Assembly: GCA_964017235.1 (NCBI GenBank)
Contig: OZ024931.1
Span: forward strand, 104,364,221-104,428,220
Direction of reading: 5' to 3'
DNA length: 64,000 bases
Source: Sabellastarte sp. h YS-2021
Lineage: Eukaryota > Annelida > Polychaeta > Sabellida > Sabellidae
This document shows positions 9,842 to 20,105 of the stretch, piece by piece. Below the pieces are notes generated by a model. That model was given only the letters and a program-made list of their open reading frames with translations, did no database searches and was not told the origin of the DNA. Position numbers and translations under genes: made by a program. Position 1 is the stretch's first letter. Every line of letters starts with the position of its first letter.

Positions 9842-10257
9842 GTACGTACACTGGGTAAAAGGGGGAGTGGGTGTGATGCAGTCAACTACCATGTAAACAT
9901 ATGGCTTTACAATGTACAAGGCAAATGATACAATAAAAAGACCTTTTTTTGCAAATGCAGAGAAATCACTTTTCAATGAACCCAACAAATATGCACAGAA
10001 AAGTTCCTTTTCAACAATTGTGAAATTTCTGCAAAAATGTAGTTTTGTCACAAAATGATTTTTGTGTTACCTTGTGGTTTCTTGCATTTTCTCTAACAAG
10101 TGTCCGTGAAGGATGTCAATTTGGTAGGTGGTCATTATGCAGGGATTTGAATGAAATTTAAACTTTTTGGAGTTTATAGTCATGTCGACAACTGAGATCT
10201 TCTTAGGATACCTTTGTTTTATGCTCTTAGGATACCTTTGTTTTATACTCTTTCATA
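9842..10257 (+). other. intron 3, 5' part, with a 24-bp duplication
   Basis: A/T-rich intron sequence. At 10201-10248 a 24-base unit (TCTTAGGATACCTTTGTTTT followed by ATGC or ATAC) is present twice in tandem. Nothing else is recognisable. Confidence 0.7.
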
Positions 10258-10870
10258 AATATTTTATTGAAGCAATTAGGCAAAATCAAAAAAAAAAATA
10301 ATAAACCTTCTCACAGGAAGAACTCTTTACAAAAGAATATGATCAGATGAAAATGATGAAGGTGTGGATATGTGGCTAGAGTAAAACTATGAAAACCGTC
10401 CCGATTCCTTTAAAATTTCTTGGACTTCCTCAAAAACGACCTTGTTTTGTTCAAATGTCAAATTAATATTGCCATATAAAAGAAGGTCAGTGGTAATCAT
10501 TGGTAAATCTTGCAACTTGTTGAGCATTGATTGCCTGTGTTGAGTAAATAATCTGCATTCTAAAAGAAAATGAGTGTTATTTTCTACTGAAAGGCCACAG
10601 TCACATGTTGAGTTTTGTATAACATGTAAGCTGTTTGCAAGATGTTCTATAAGAGGGCTACAGTTTAGTGGCATTTTGGAGTGTATCACATTCCAATATC
10701 TATCACCGATACAAAACAAATTTTCCTAAACTTTAGCTCCTTTCGATTACCCAAATATTTTCTTTGTATAAAAGGCTTTGAAGGAAGATAGTGAATTCTC
10801 ATTTTTTTTATAAAATTATCAATTTCATTCCACAGTTTTATTCCAACTTAGAAAGTTACAGACACTTGCA
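10258..10870 (-). mobile_element. LINE C-terminal fragment in polycystin intron 3
   Basis: The minus-strand frame 10387-10719 has HSKMPLNCSPLIEHLANSL, then CDCGLSVENNTHFLLECRLF (a C-x-C...H...C zinc-knuckle-like motif after the RT domain), then LLLYGNINLT, and ends in EILKESGRFS. This block order is typical of the C-terminus of many invertebrate LINEs. Upstream residues (LWNEIDNFIKK, LPSKPFIQRKYLG) lie in a neighbouring frame. It is a 5'-truncated, decayed copy of a different LINE type from LINE 1 and LINE 2. Confidence 0.6.
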
Positions 10871-11248
10871 GGACAAGATATTCTGCAGAAGAATCTACCA
10901 TTATCTTTGCATAGTTAGCATAGTTAAAAGTGTGTATTTTAAGAAATTAAATTTATTTTTTTCTGGCAAGCATTCTGAAAATCTGATTTTTTCATGGTGT
11001 TTATGATTTTTTTGATGGCTGAAAGTAATTTCTTGTTTTCTGATTAGCAGCTTTGTATAGTGAGTATCACCCACTTGGCTCAGCAGGTTCCATTGACCAG
11101 CTTGTACTTGTACACATATATTTGACGTTTTTTTTTTTGCATTTTCACCTGTCTCTCAGATACTAACATTTTATATACTTACAGATCTATGTACGGATTC
11201 TTTTCTCTTGCTAGTTACATGTGGACTGTGGATATGTCTTTTTTCTAG
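10871..11248 (+). other. intron 3, 3' part
   Basis: A/T-rich intron with T-runs, ending in a TTTTTTCTAG acceptor. I see nothing else. Confidence 0.7.
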
Positions 11249-11429
11249 GTATACACGGGCTGTGTTTGTGGAGTTCACTGTGTACAATGCCCAGGTGAAC
11301 CTGTTCGGCGTTGTGACAATGTTGGCAGAGTTTTTGCACAGTGGGGGGATTGCCACCAGTCACAGGATTGAACCCATGAACCTGTTGGGGTACTCTTCAT
11401 CTGTAGATGCTTTTCAGATAGCTTGTCAG
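11249..11429 (+). CDS. polycystin-1-like channel, visible exon 4
   Basis: 181 bases, phase 2 to phase 0, with acceptor TTTTCTAG and donor CAG|GTAAAC. It encodes YTRAVFVEFTVYNAQVNLFG, the end of the polycystin domain and one of the most conserved polycystin blocks (TRAVFIEFTVYNANxNLF in the family), then VVTMLAEFLHSGGIATSHR and SSVDAFQIACQ leading into S2. The following intron is 23.7 kb. Confidence 0.92.
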
Positions 11430-11817
11430 GTAAACTCTCCCCAGAATGATACATATTATAGACAAATTGTAACGATAAAAACTTTGCTAAAATAAAATAT
11501 TAAATATGGAAGTACCATAAATATCAAAAAGTTCTGTAATAGTCCCACACAAAGTCATTTTGATGAAACCCCTCAAGTATCTCAAAGGGAGGGGTATAAT
11601 TGAAGGGATGACACTCTTACTGATGGGGCATTCGTAACAGACATAATGAGTTTTCCCTTTTGTCCAATTCAGACTGCCTGTCCATATGACTGTCGACCCC
11701 AATAATAAAGTATCAATTACACTAGGTATATTCAATGAAACCAGCACAGAATTTCCATTTCGAAATTAAATTACGTTTTACTTGTTATAACTTATGCTTT
11801 TATTGCAAAAAATACAC
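11430..11817 (+). other. start of the 23.7-kb intron before DIRS copy A
   Basis: A/T-rich sequence after the GTAAAC donor. I recognise no element in it. Confidence 0.6.
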
Positions 11818-11920
11818 TTACCATTTCCTGACCATAGCTATATGTTGGAGCCATCCAACTCACTGGCCAATGTTGAGAAACGTTTTAAGCTACCTTAAGA
11901 AGCCAGTGAGTGAGTCTGAT
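11818..11920 (+). repeat. 5' inverted terminal repeat of copy A
   Basis: Begins TTACCATTTCCTGACCATAG and continues through TTGGAGCCATCCAACTCACT. The inverted partner lies at 17150-17236. A shorter second match (AAGAAGCCAGTGAGTGAGT) lies a little further in. Confidence 0.8.
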
Positions 11921-12038
11921 TGTTTTTGTTGGCCATCTATGAGTGTGGATGTCTATTAGGAATTTACGTTTTTTCTTTAAGTTTATTGCATTTTTTTGTG
12001 GATTTGGACTGTTCTGAGGTAAGGCATCTGTTTTTACA

Positions 12039-13625
12039 ATGTCTTCTCAGGATAAAGTTAAAAAAAGGACAAAGGAAAAGTGTTTTTTGTGGCCATCTTA
12101 TGGCGGAATGGGACGATCATCGTTAGTGTCCAAAATGCAGAGATGACTTAAAGGGTGATGATCCCTGTGCTAATTCTGCTGACTACTATTTGCTCTTCGT
12201 TTTCTGATGAACAGAAGAGGAAAATTAGTAATAGAAACAGATACAAGAGTAAGAAAGGTCAGAATTCGTCTGTTTTATTTTTAATGGCAGCAAGGATAGA
12301 ATTGTTGTGGATGATTCTTTGTTGGACGAAAATGAGCCTTCAGTTTCTTCTCAAATACCAACTTCTCAAAAGAATAGGTCTTTGGAAGACAAGTTGGATA
12401 GATTTTTCAATGAATTTGCAAACTTCTTCCAAAAATTGCAGAATCTGGAGCAGAAAGACTCTGAAAGTGCCGGCAGTCGTAGCAGCTCCGTCAGGGACAG
12501 TGTACATGTTGCTAAGCCACCTGTGGTGAAGTCTAAAACTCAGCCGCTTTCTTCTTCTGTGAATTTGGGTGCTCCCGGTCGGTTGGAGAGGAGGTCAGCC
12601 ACTGTGACCAGAGCAGAGTTTGAACAGCAGTCCGGTGCTGGTCAATTTTCTGATGAATCCGGGAGGGAATCCAGGAAAAGATCTTTTTCTCAGTCATCAG
12701 AAGATCCGGATCCGGATTTGGAGCAGGGTGAAATCCGGTCCAGAGAGGAAGATACTCCAGCTTATTCAGAGACTTTGGAGACTATTAAAAATAGCTGGAT
12801 TTACAGGTTAAAGATGTTGAGTGTTGTGTACCACCTTCAGTTTTCTCTGGTAGAGATCAGGTCAAAAAGTCTGTGCAACAGTCCATGGCTTTACCTCCTG
12901 CTCAACTTTTGGTGGAATTATGGAGGTATAAAGAACTTTCAGCTTTAGGAAGTAATGAGGTAGATGACAATGATCCTCATCATCCACGTTTGTCAAAGGG
13001 TCAGTTCCTTAACTTTCCAAAACCACAGATGAAATTTTACCAGGTTTCTCCCCAGTCTTTTTCATTGACTGCTCCTAGAATTCAAGATGCTTTTAAAAAC
13101 ATAGCAACTTCTCCATATCAAGCTCCTACCTGAGTTTCAGCACCTTTGAAGCAGTACTTGGCTTGGGAAATGGTTTCCCGGGAGAATATTCAGATTTTGA
13201 ATCCTGTTTTTTAGTTTAAATCTGCAATGGAGAAAGCTACCATTGAAATGACTTCAGAGGTAGATAGAATGAAGTAAAGCTTTGGATGATGTGTTGGACA
13301 CTTCCATGACTTTGGCTTCAAATATGTTGTTAAACAGAAGGGATAATTTTCTCAAACTTTGTCACAGGGATGTCACAGATAAGGATATTGCGAGATTAAG
13401 AAATGCATCTCTCACAAAGAAAGAAATGTTCAATTCAAAAGTCTTATCAGAAGTTGAGCAAAACTTCATTCAGTGGAGTCAGATAAATAGAGACCCAGCT
13501 TTCAAAAAACACACAGTTGACTCTTATGGTTCCCGTTCTTTTGCCGATTCCAAGACAAAAGACAATCTGGTTCCTACAACTCCAATAGAGGCTCTGCCCG
13601 AGGGGGTAGGGGCAGGAGGAAGTGA
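12039..13625 (+). pseudogene. gag-like part of DIRS copy A
   Basis: Gag position. The N-terminal side keeps the family pattern of CGH...DDH followed by KCRDD and KGDDPC. A Ser-rich region follows (residues such as PSVSSQIPTSQKNRSLEDK), then an acidic block, and a Gly/Arg-rich end (GSARGGRGRRK-like) just before the RT part. Broken. Unlike B and D there is no cysteine-rich segment between gag and RT. Confidence 0.6.
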
Positions 13626-13629
13626 CTAT

Positions 13630-15114
13630 ATGGAGGCACCATTTAGAAGGTTATTGGAAAGTGTGGGAAAACTTCAAAGTACATCCCAGGGTAGTTCTTG
13701 TTTTAAAGCAAGGTTGTTTTCTTCCATTCAAACAAAAACCACCTCTGACCCGGTTTCCGGCAATCAGAAGCAGTTATTCAACTCCAGTAAAACAAAAAGC
13801 TTTGCTGGAGGCAGTTCAACAAATGGTTCGAAAAAGGGCAGTGTTTCCGGTTCAAAACAAGAACTCTCTCGGATTCTACAGTCGTTTGTTTCTGGTTCCA
13901 AAAGCAGAAAACAAATAGCGTCCAGTAATAGATCTCAGTGTGGTAAATACATATTTGCATGTTCCCACCTTCAAAATGGAAACCGCGGAAGTCAGTCGGG
14001 CTTCTCTTCAGACAGGCGAGTGGGTGGCTTCCATAGATCTCACCGACACTTATTTTCATGTACCCATACACCAAAAGTTTCAAAAATATCTACGCTTTCA
14101 TGTACAGGGTCAGGCTTATCAGTTCAGAGACCTACCCTTCGGCATTGCGACTGCTCCATTGGAGTTCACTCGAGTGGTGAAAGAGGTCAAGTTCATAGCT
14201 CTTTCACAAGGGGTTGGAATTCATCAGTATTTGGATGATTGGCTGGTGAGAGCCAAGGATCGGGAAACTTGTGCTCGAGATGTTCAAAAATTGATCACTC
14301 TGGTTGAAAAATTGGGTTGGATTGTCAATTTGAAAAAATCCGAGCTCAACCCAACTCAGGATCTCGAGTTTCTGGGTTATCGTTTCAACCTTCAAGAGGG
14401 TTTGGTCTATCCAAATCAAAAGAAAGTGGACAAACTCAAAATTCTGGCAGTTTCCATTTTGCAAGGTCACACTACTACTCCAAGGAAGCTCATGTCACTG
14501 ATTGGGGTCGTGGCTTCCATGGAGAAGACAGTTCCTTTGGGTCGAATCCATATGAGGCCTTTTCAGTGGTTTCTGAAGACCAACTGGCAGTTTCCCCAGT
14601 CCCTGGACAAGGTTGTCCCAATTTCTCAACTGATAAAGGACCATCTTGCTTGGTGGATGGATCCTCAAAACGTACTCAAGGGTTCGAATCTGCATCAGAG
14701 AGAACACAATATGTTGATGTTCATAGATGCATCAGAGAAGAGTTGGGGGCCCACTTGAGCAATTGTACTGTAAGTGGGGTTTGGCAGCAATCAGAAAAAG
14801 ACTTGCATATCAATATTTTAGAGCTGAAAGCTGTTTTTCTAGCCCTAAAACATTTTCAAAGACAATTGAGGCAAAAAATTGTGCTAGTTTCTTCAGACAA
14901 CTCAACTGTGGTCTCCTATATCAACAAGGAAGGAGGCGCTCACACCTTCGAAATGTGTGCTCTGATGTGGAGAATTCTGGCATGGTCCAATTCCAGGGAG
15001 ATCCATATCAGAGCCAGACATATTCCAGGGAATCTCAATGTGATAGCAGATTCCCTATCCAGGAGGGACAGAGCCATTCAGACAGAGTGGTCTCTCCACC
15101 CTCAGGTCATTTGA
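13630..15114 (+). pseudogene. RT-RNase H part of DIRS copy A
   Basis: Recognisable blocks: WVASIDLTDTYFHVPIHQ, YQFRDLPFGIATAPLEFTR, the catalytic HQYLDDWLVRAKD, KKSELNPTQDLEFLGYRF, then RNase H with LMFIDASEKSWG, LELKAVFLALKHF, SSDNSTVVSYINKEGG and RHIPGNLNVIADSLSRRD. The order is that of DIRS pol. Broken copy; residues are recognisable in more than one frame. Confidence 0.8.
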
Positions 15115-15119
15115 GAAAT

Positions 15120-15420
15120 CTGCCAAGTTTGGCACAAGCCAATGGTGGATCTGTTTGCCACCAGCTTGAATGCCAAACTTCCAACTTACGTATCTCCTGT
15201 CCCAGACGACAAGGCCTGGCAGATAGATGCGTTGAACATCTCTTGGGAGGCTCTGGATGCCTATGCCTTTTGTCCAGTGGCCATCCTGCCCCAATTAGTT
15301 CAGAAAATGATCACCTACAGGTGCAGGGTCATTGTGGTAGCACCAGGGTGGCCGGGGATGCCTTGGTTTGGGATCTGGTGGAGTTGTCATCCAAGATTCC
15401 ACTGAGGCTTCCTCAAGTAC
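15120..15420 (+). pseudogene. methyltransferase-position region of DIRS copy A
   Basis: Carries MVDLFATSLNAKLPTYVSPV, PDDKAWQIDALNISWEALDA and VIVVAPGWPGMPWFG. The matching block (VDLFATRFNNKLPxFVSPV ... APGWPNMPWFWDL) occurs in B1, B2 and B3 after RNase H. In DIRS elements the Dam-type methyltransferase-like domain sits here; I cannot confirm a DPPY-type active site, so the domain name is tentative. Confidence 0.45.
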
Positions 15421-15479
15421 ACAATCTACTAAAGCAACCCTTCAGTCTCAGATTCCACAAGAATCTGGAGTATCTGAAT

Positions 15480-16558
15480 CTCCATGCGTGGTATCTGGAC
15501 TCCTACAGGAAAGTCAAAGAGGATTCTCTGTTGAGGTGGCAGACAGAATTAAGGCACCTCAGAGAGAATCCTCAAGACGAGTGTATGATTCAAGGTGGGC
15601 CATATTTCACAAGTGTGCCCAGGAGAATCAGGTGGATATCACCAAACCAACTATTCCTCAAATAGCTGATTTTTTAAATTATCTCTTTACTGATAAGAAC
15701 TTGAAACCCAGAACTATTGCTGGTTACAGTGCTGGTTACAGAACTTCAATAGCAGATGGTCTAGGCTCTGCAGGTCAAATGGTTTCTCAAAGTTTGGATT
15801 TGAATTGTTTGATTGCTAGCTTTCATAGGGACAGACCTTCAGCAAATAGGGCTATTCCCAATTGGGACTTATCTTTGGTCTTACTTGCCCTCACTCGACC
15901 ACCATTTGAGCCTTTGACAAAAGCTGATCTTAAGATTTTGACTTTTAAGACAGTTTTCTTAATGGCTTTGACTTTGGGTAAGAGGTGTAGCGAAATTCAT
16001 GCTTGGACTTTTGACTCCTTCAGTAGGAAAAGGGATTGGTCAGAAGTTACCTTTTCACCTTCAACTGCTAAAAATCAGTTGGCTTCGGAGGGACCCTTGG
16101 CTATTCAACCTGTGGTCATTCCTGCTTTGAAACCCACATTAGATCCATCTTTGATGCAAGATAAATCTCTTTGTCCAGTGAGATCCTTGAGGTATTACCT
16201 TGATAAGGATCTCAGGAAAGGCAAAAAACTTCTTTTTGTAGCTATTAAGGATGGCTACTCAAAAGATATTTCAAAGGCTACTATTTCATCCTGGATTAAG
16301 CAGTCAATCATTTTGGCATACCAAAAGTCTGATCAGAAAGTTCAAAATGTTTCCCAAGTCAAGGCGCATGAGGTTAGAGCTTTGGCTGCCTCTTTGGCAT
16401 TTAAGGGAGGAGTTGCTTTGGATGAGATTATGGCTTCCTGTTTTTGGAGAAGCCATTCTACCTTCACAAATTTTTACCTGAAAGATTTGTGCTGGCATAA
16501 TGGTGATGTTATGAAGATTGGGCCTGTAGTTGCGGCTCAACATGTTGTAAACTGTTAA
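15480..16558 (+). pseudogene. tyrosine recombinase part of DIRS copy A
   Basis: An open frame runs to the stop at 16558. Blocks: FLNYLFTDKNLKPRTIAGY (N-terminal SAM-like region), SFHRDRPSANRAIPNWDLSL, LGKRCSEIHAWTFDS (conserved Arg), LCPVRSLRYYLDKD, QVKAHEVRALAASLAF (HxxR), ASCFWRSHSTFTNFYLKDLC (His/Trp region and expected Tyr), and GPVVAAQHVV at the end. All expected catalytic positions are visible. Expected role: integration of a circular cDNA. Confidence 0.75.
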
Positions 16559-16904
16559 TAGGTAATGTCATTAGATTAATATATTGATATTGCTTTATTG
16601 TATTTGTATTTGGATTGTATATAATTGAAGCCTTTATTTGGAAAGTGTTCTGATAGTCTTTTCAGATGTGTTCTGATGTCAGTGTACAGCTGTAAATAGA
16701 GAGTTTTCGTTTAGCTGTTAGTTTGATGAGTTTCATTTGATGGTGGTGGTTGAACAGTATCACTATATGGAATATGGACTTCCACAGCATTCCACATCAG
16801 TCTGGCTTCCTCATGATGGAGGTGAGTTTGAGTCCGAGTGTCTGGATGCTTATTGTGTGTTATTACTGTTCAGGGGTTGTTTCTAGGTCATATACTCTAG
16901 TACT

Positions 16905-17281
16905 GCCCGCCATCCATGAAGGCTGCATTCAGCTATGGTCAGGAAATGGTAAGTGTATTTTTCGCAATAAAATTGAAAAATTTTGTTGTAATTTTAATTT
17001 TTATCAGATAAATACTTACCATTTCCTGACCAGGATAGTCCCCCCCCCCAGCCTCCCCGCGGATTCAGTACTAGGATACGAGGGGTGAGTTTTGCAACAA
17101 AAACAATGAATGGCGCCTATTGGCGTGGTCACATGACCATTGGGGGGGCTTCCTAGTCCACACTCACTCACTGGCTTCTTACGTTGGCCAGTGAGTTGGA
17201 TGGCTCCAACATATAGCTATGGTCAGGAAATGGTAAGTTTTTATCTAATAAAAATTAAAATTACAACAAAATTTTTCAAAT
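16905..17281 (+). repeat. 3' inverted terminal structure of copy A
   Basis: CAGGAAATGGTAAGT occurs twice outward (about 16940 and 17225), with an inverted ACTTACCATTTCCTG between (about 17014). The A/T-rich block at about 16968-17012 (AATTGAAAAATTTTGTTGTA) returns inverted at about 17245-17281. The outer part is the inverted partner of 11818-11920. A C-run (17040-17049) lies between. The layout is the inverted repeat plus internal complementary region of DIRS elements. Confidence 0.7.
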
Positions 17282-17333
17282 TTGGAGATTAATAAGTTTC
17301 TTTACTGTAGTGGAGCTTCATTATTTTGCCTTT

Positions 17334-17397
17334 AGATCACTGAAGTTAAGCTGTGTTGAACCCGATTAGCACTTGTATAAGTGACCATCTAAGATGG
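17334..17397 (+). repeat. 5S rRNA-derived fragment (SINE3-type or pseudogene)
   Basis: The stretch GATCACTGAAGTTAAGC, then CCCGATTAGCACTTG and GTGACCATCT follows the internal part of animal 5S rRNA in order and spacing (GATCTCGGAAGTTAAGC, CCCGGTTAGTACTTG, GTGACCGCCT). These are the A box, intermediate element and C box of the 5S promoter. The first third of 5S is not recognisable and there are many substitutions, so it is a 5S-derived SINE head or a dead 5S copy, right after DIRS copy A. Confidence 0.55.
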
Positions 17398-18224
17398 TAA
17401 TAAACAAGTGATTGTATCCATCCTTAACTCACTTTGGATGAAAAAGGAAAACTTCCGAAAGACATAAACAGAAAAAAATGTATCATGAATGAAGATGACA
17501 ATATTATATGAGTGCGTAGCATGAGTATTATATTGTTGATATTCATGAGTGATTTATTTTCTCTGTACATTTCTAATGAGGGATATTTTTCTTTTCTAAC
17601 ATACATAATACATATTTGTAAGCTACATAGTTTTCAAGCTATTAATGAAAAATTGGCAATTGTTGACGCTAATTATTGGTAAGGAGGCACCCATGTATAC
17701 AAACAAGACTAAAAAGACTGTCAGTCTACATGTGTGAGCTGCATTCAAACTGATATAGGTCTAACGTACCAGAGAGCATTCTGAAATTGGGCCAACATTA
17801 ACATATCTATCAGTCCGACGTTGGCCCAATGGCTTTTTGGCCAGCAGAGGTGAGATTGGCCCAACATCAGCAAGCCACCAATAAAAATTCTACTCAGTGT
17901 ATAGCATCAGCCAATCAGATTGCAGCATGGTGTTACGTGGTTATTGTTTAACAGAAGGTAAGTGACTGACAGATTGTGGGAAGATCTTAGTTAAGGGAAT
18001 CCCTGATAAGTCACATGACCAAACATTAACAATGGTGGAACAGTGTCGACATGTCATAAGGTGATAGTCCATAATCCAGTGATTAAAATTAAAATGTCCA
18101 CAAACAAGTTTTTTAGTGTGAATTCATAATAAGAATATTATTTTTATGTCTAAAACTGTTAAATAGTTAGTTAAAATTTGTGGGCCTACTGAAATATGCT
18201 TTTTAGACATACCATAATACTGCA
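17398..18224. other. intron sequence with TTGGCCCAAC-type repeats
   Basis: Intron between copies A and B1. At about 17786-17872 the words TTGGGCCAACATTAAC, GTTGGCCCAATG and TTGGCCCAACATC recur. The same words recur beyond B1 at 24248-24400, so B1 may have landed in one repeat. No gene is recognisable. Confidence 0.5.
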
Positions 18225-18345
18225 AATTTAATAGGGTATTAACTTATCAAAATTTAATTTACTTATTAAATTTGCAATTTTATTGCGTTAATACATCCTA
18301 TCCAATGGACAATTGCTGAATAACTACCGCTTGGTCGGCGGGTAA
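18225..18345 (-). repeat. 3' terminal region of copy B1
   Basis: TAGGGTATTAACTTAT, an A/T-rich block with TTACTTATTAAATTTGCAAT, then GCGTTAATACATCCTATCC and AATGGACAATTGCTGAATAA, followed by CTACCGCTTGGTCGGCGGG. The same string is present in B2 (inverted, 31913-32035), B3 and B4, marking the internal complementary region of the family. Confidence 0.75.
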
Positions 18346-18475
18346 GTAGCTAGGGACTTCTGTGAACTCATAACAAAACAAAATAGTACAGGCCCATTTG
18401 ACCTAGGGTCAGAGAACCCTGACCGGTCAAGGTCGGCCACCAACTCACCGGTTAACCGGGAGTCTACCGACGTTG

Positions 18476-18498
18476 CCCCCCCTTTTTTCTTCCCTTCC
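18476..18498 (-). other. polypurine tract of copy B1
   Basis: 23 bases that are all purine on the element's sense strand (GGAAGGGAAGAAAAAA, then seven G), between the recombinase end and the 3' terminal region. Counterparts exist in B2, B3, B4 and C. Confidence 0.5.
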
Positions 18499-18705
18499 AG
18501 AGTTGGTTTGAGAAGGGAAAGATCGAGAGAGAGAGGGGCTGAGTTCAGTCCCAGAAGAAATAAACTTCCCAAGGGAAGCAAGTCACAGTTTTGTTTTTTT
18601 TTTGTTTTTTTTTTTTGAAAATATATGTACATTCAACATATTTACACTATGTACATATCAAACATATTTACAATATGTACATATTTACATATATACAACA
18701 TCCCA

Positions 18706-19700
18706 TCAATTCTGGGCCTGGTGGTGCACCTGCTGGGCAGCCACTACAGGTCCCAGGTGGAAAAGCTCCGAGTCAGCCCAGGCAACATCCTTCAAATAGA
18801 ATTGGGTGAAGGTGTTGTGAGATTTCCAGTGGCAGGCTGACAAGATCTGATCTAAGGAAACCCCTGATTGGAAAGCCTTAGAGGCAGCAAAGGCCCTAAC
18901 ATCATGGGCTTTAACCTGATGTAAGGTGAGGGCCTCCTTGTCAGAGAGCTCATAGCACAGAACCACAGTCTGTTTGATCCATGAGGAGATGGTGGCAGGT
19001 GAGATGTCTTTATCAAACCCCTTCTTGAAGGAGACAAAGACTAACTCCTTATTCTGCCTGAGGTCTGCAGTCCTGTCCAAGTAGTAGCGCAGGGCTCTAA
19101 CTGGACATAGGGACCTGTCACCCTTGAGTGACCTATCCAGAGATGGTGCCAGGGCTGGGATGACCACTGGAGACACCTTAGACCAGTCTGACTGGTGTCT
19201 GATGTTCTTATGTAACCAAGCATGGATCTCACTCCTGCGTTTACCTGAACCCAAAGCCAACAGTCTTGAAAGTTAAATGTTTCAAGGAGGCCTTTTTTAG
19301 GGGTTCAAAGGGAGCCTTTGTGAGCTGATGTAAAACCAGTGAAAGGTTCCAGGAGGGGATGCCCCTCCTGCCCTTAGGTCTGTCTCTATGGAAACTATCC
19401 AGGAGACAAGTGAGATTCTCATCTTTGCTGACATTAATGGTGGAATTGCCCAGTTTGTCAGCAATGACGGATCTGTAGCCTTCAATAGTGCCTGGTTGTA
19501 ACTTCTTCTCCTGAAACAAGTGCAGGAGGAAGTCAGCAATGGTTTCAGAGGTGGTGCCCTGAAGTCCACCTGATTACTGAGGCACCACTTTGTAAAAATG
19601 GTCCACTTTGCCTCATAGACAGATCTGGTTGATCTTCTTTGAGGAGCCTCAATTCGTGCTGCCACTGCCTCAGAGAAGCCTTGCTCCTTGATTGCTGAGG
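18706..19700 (-). pseudogene. tyrosine recombinase part of DIRS copy B1
   Basis: Blocks as in copies A and B2: AAQRRSTRSVYEAKWTIF-like N-terminal side, SFHRDRPKGRRGIPSWNLSL, GSGKRRSEIHAWLH (conserved Arg), LCPVRALRYYLDRT, QVKAHDVRAFAASKAF (HxxR), SACHWKSHNTFTQFYLKD (His/Trp and Tyr), ending in GPVVAAQQVH. All catalytic positions are visible. Broken copy. Confidence 0.8.
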
Positions 19701-19779
19701 CTCTAGGAGCCAGGCATGTAGGTTCAGATTCGACAGGTTCCTGTGAAGGACCTGGTTGAATGGCTGAGACACTAGGTTG

Positions 19780-20105
19780 GGTATGCTGGGCAGACACAGT
19801 GGGATCTGGCTTGACAGTGCTACCAGGTCCCAAAACCAGGGCATGTTGGGCCACCCTGGAGCAATCAGAATTATTCTGTTGCAGGGGTAGTCCTGGAGCT
19901 TCTCCACCACTTTGCCCAAGATGGCTGCCGGTGGGAAGGCGTATGGGTCCAGGTCCTCCCAGGAGTGCATCCACTGCCCAAGCCTGGGGGTCTGGAACCG
20001 GTGACACAAACTGTGGCAGTTTGTTGTTGAACCTGGTGGCAAACAGGTCCACTTGTGGCTGGTGCCACCTTGAGCATACAGCTTGGAACACTGCTGGATG
20101 AAGAG
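19780..20105 (-). pseudogene. methyltransferase-position region of DIRS copy B1
   Basis: Carries QVDLFATRFNNKLPQFVSPV, PDPQAWAVDAL, and (IL)IAPGWPNMPWFWDLVALS, matching A and B2. It lies between RNase H and recombinase, where the DIRS methyltransferase-like domain is expected. The domain assignment is tentative. Confidence 0.45.

Larger units (their letters stand above)
11818..17281 (+). mobile_element. DIRS-type retroelement copy A
   Basis: Plus-strand DIRS copy in the large polycystin intron, same orientation as the gene. Parts in order: 5' inverted terminal repeat, gag-like, RT-RNase H, methyltransferase-position region, recombinase, 3' inverted structure. The outermost 50 bases of the inverted repeat match perfectly between ends (11821-11870 and 17184-17233); further in they diverge. 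It is broken in several places (about five or more), so of intermediate age. Its pol is clearly diverged from the B copies, and its termini share the TTACCATTTCCT ends with A2. Confidence 0.85.

Noticed and set aside
9842-9896. Continuation of the open frame beyond polycystin exon 3
   Set aside because: Residues after DK have no family similarity; the GTACGT donor gives the expected join to exon 4.
17040-17049. C-run in copy A as another polypurine tract
   Set aside because: It is on the opposite strand relative to the element and inside the terminal structure, so it is not the same feature as in B and C copies.
17334-17397. Functional 5S rRNA gene
   Set aside because: The first third is missing or unrecognisable and many substitutions are present; no T-run terminator at the right place.
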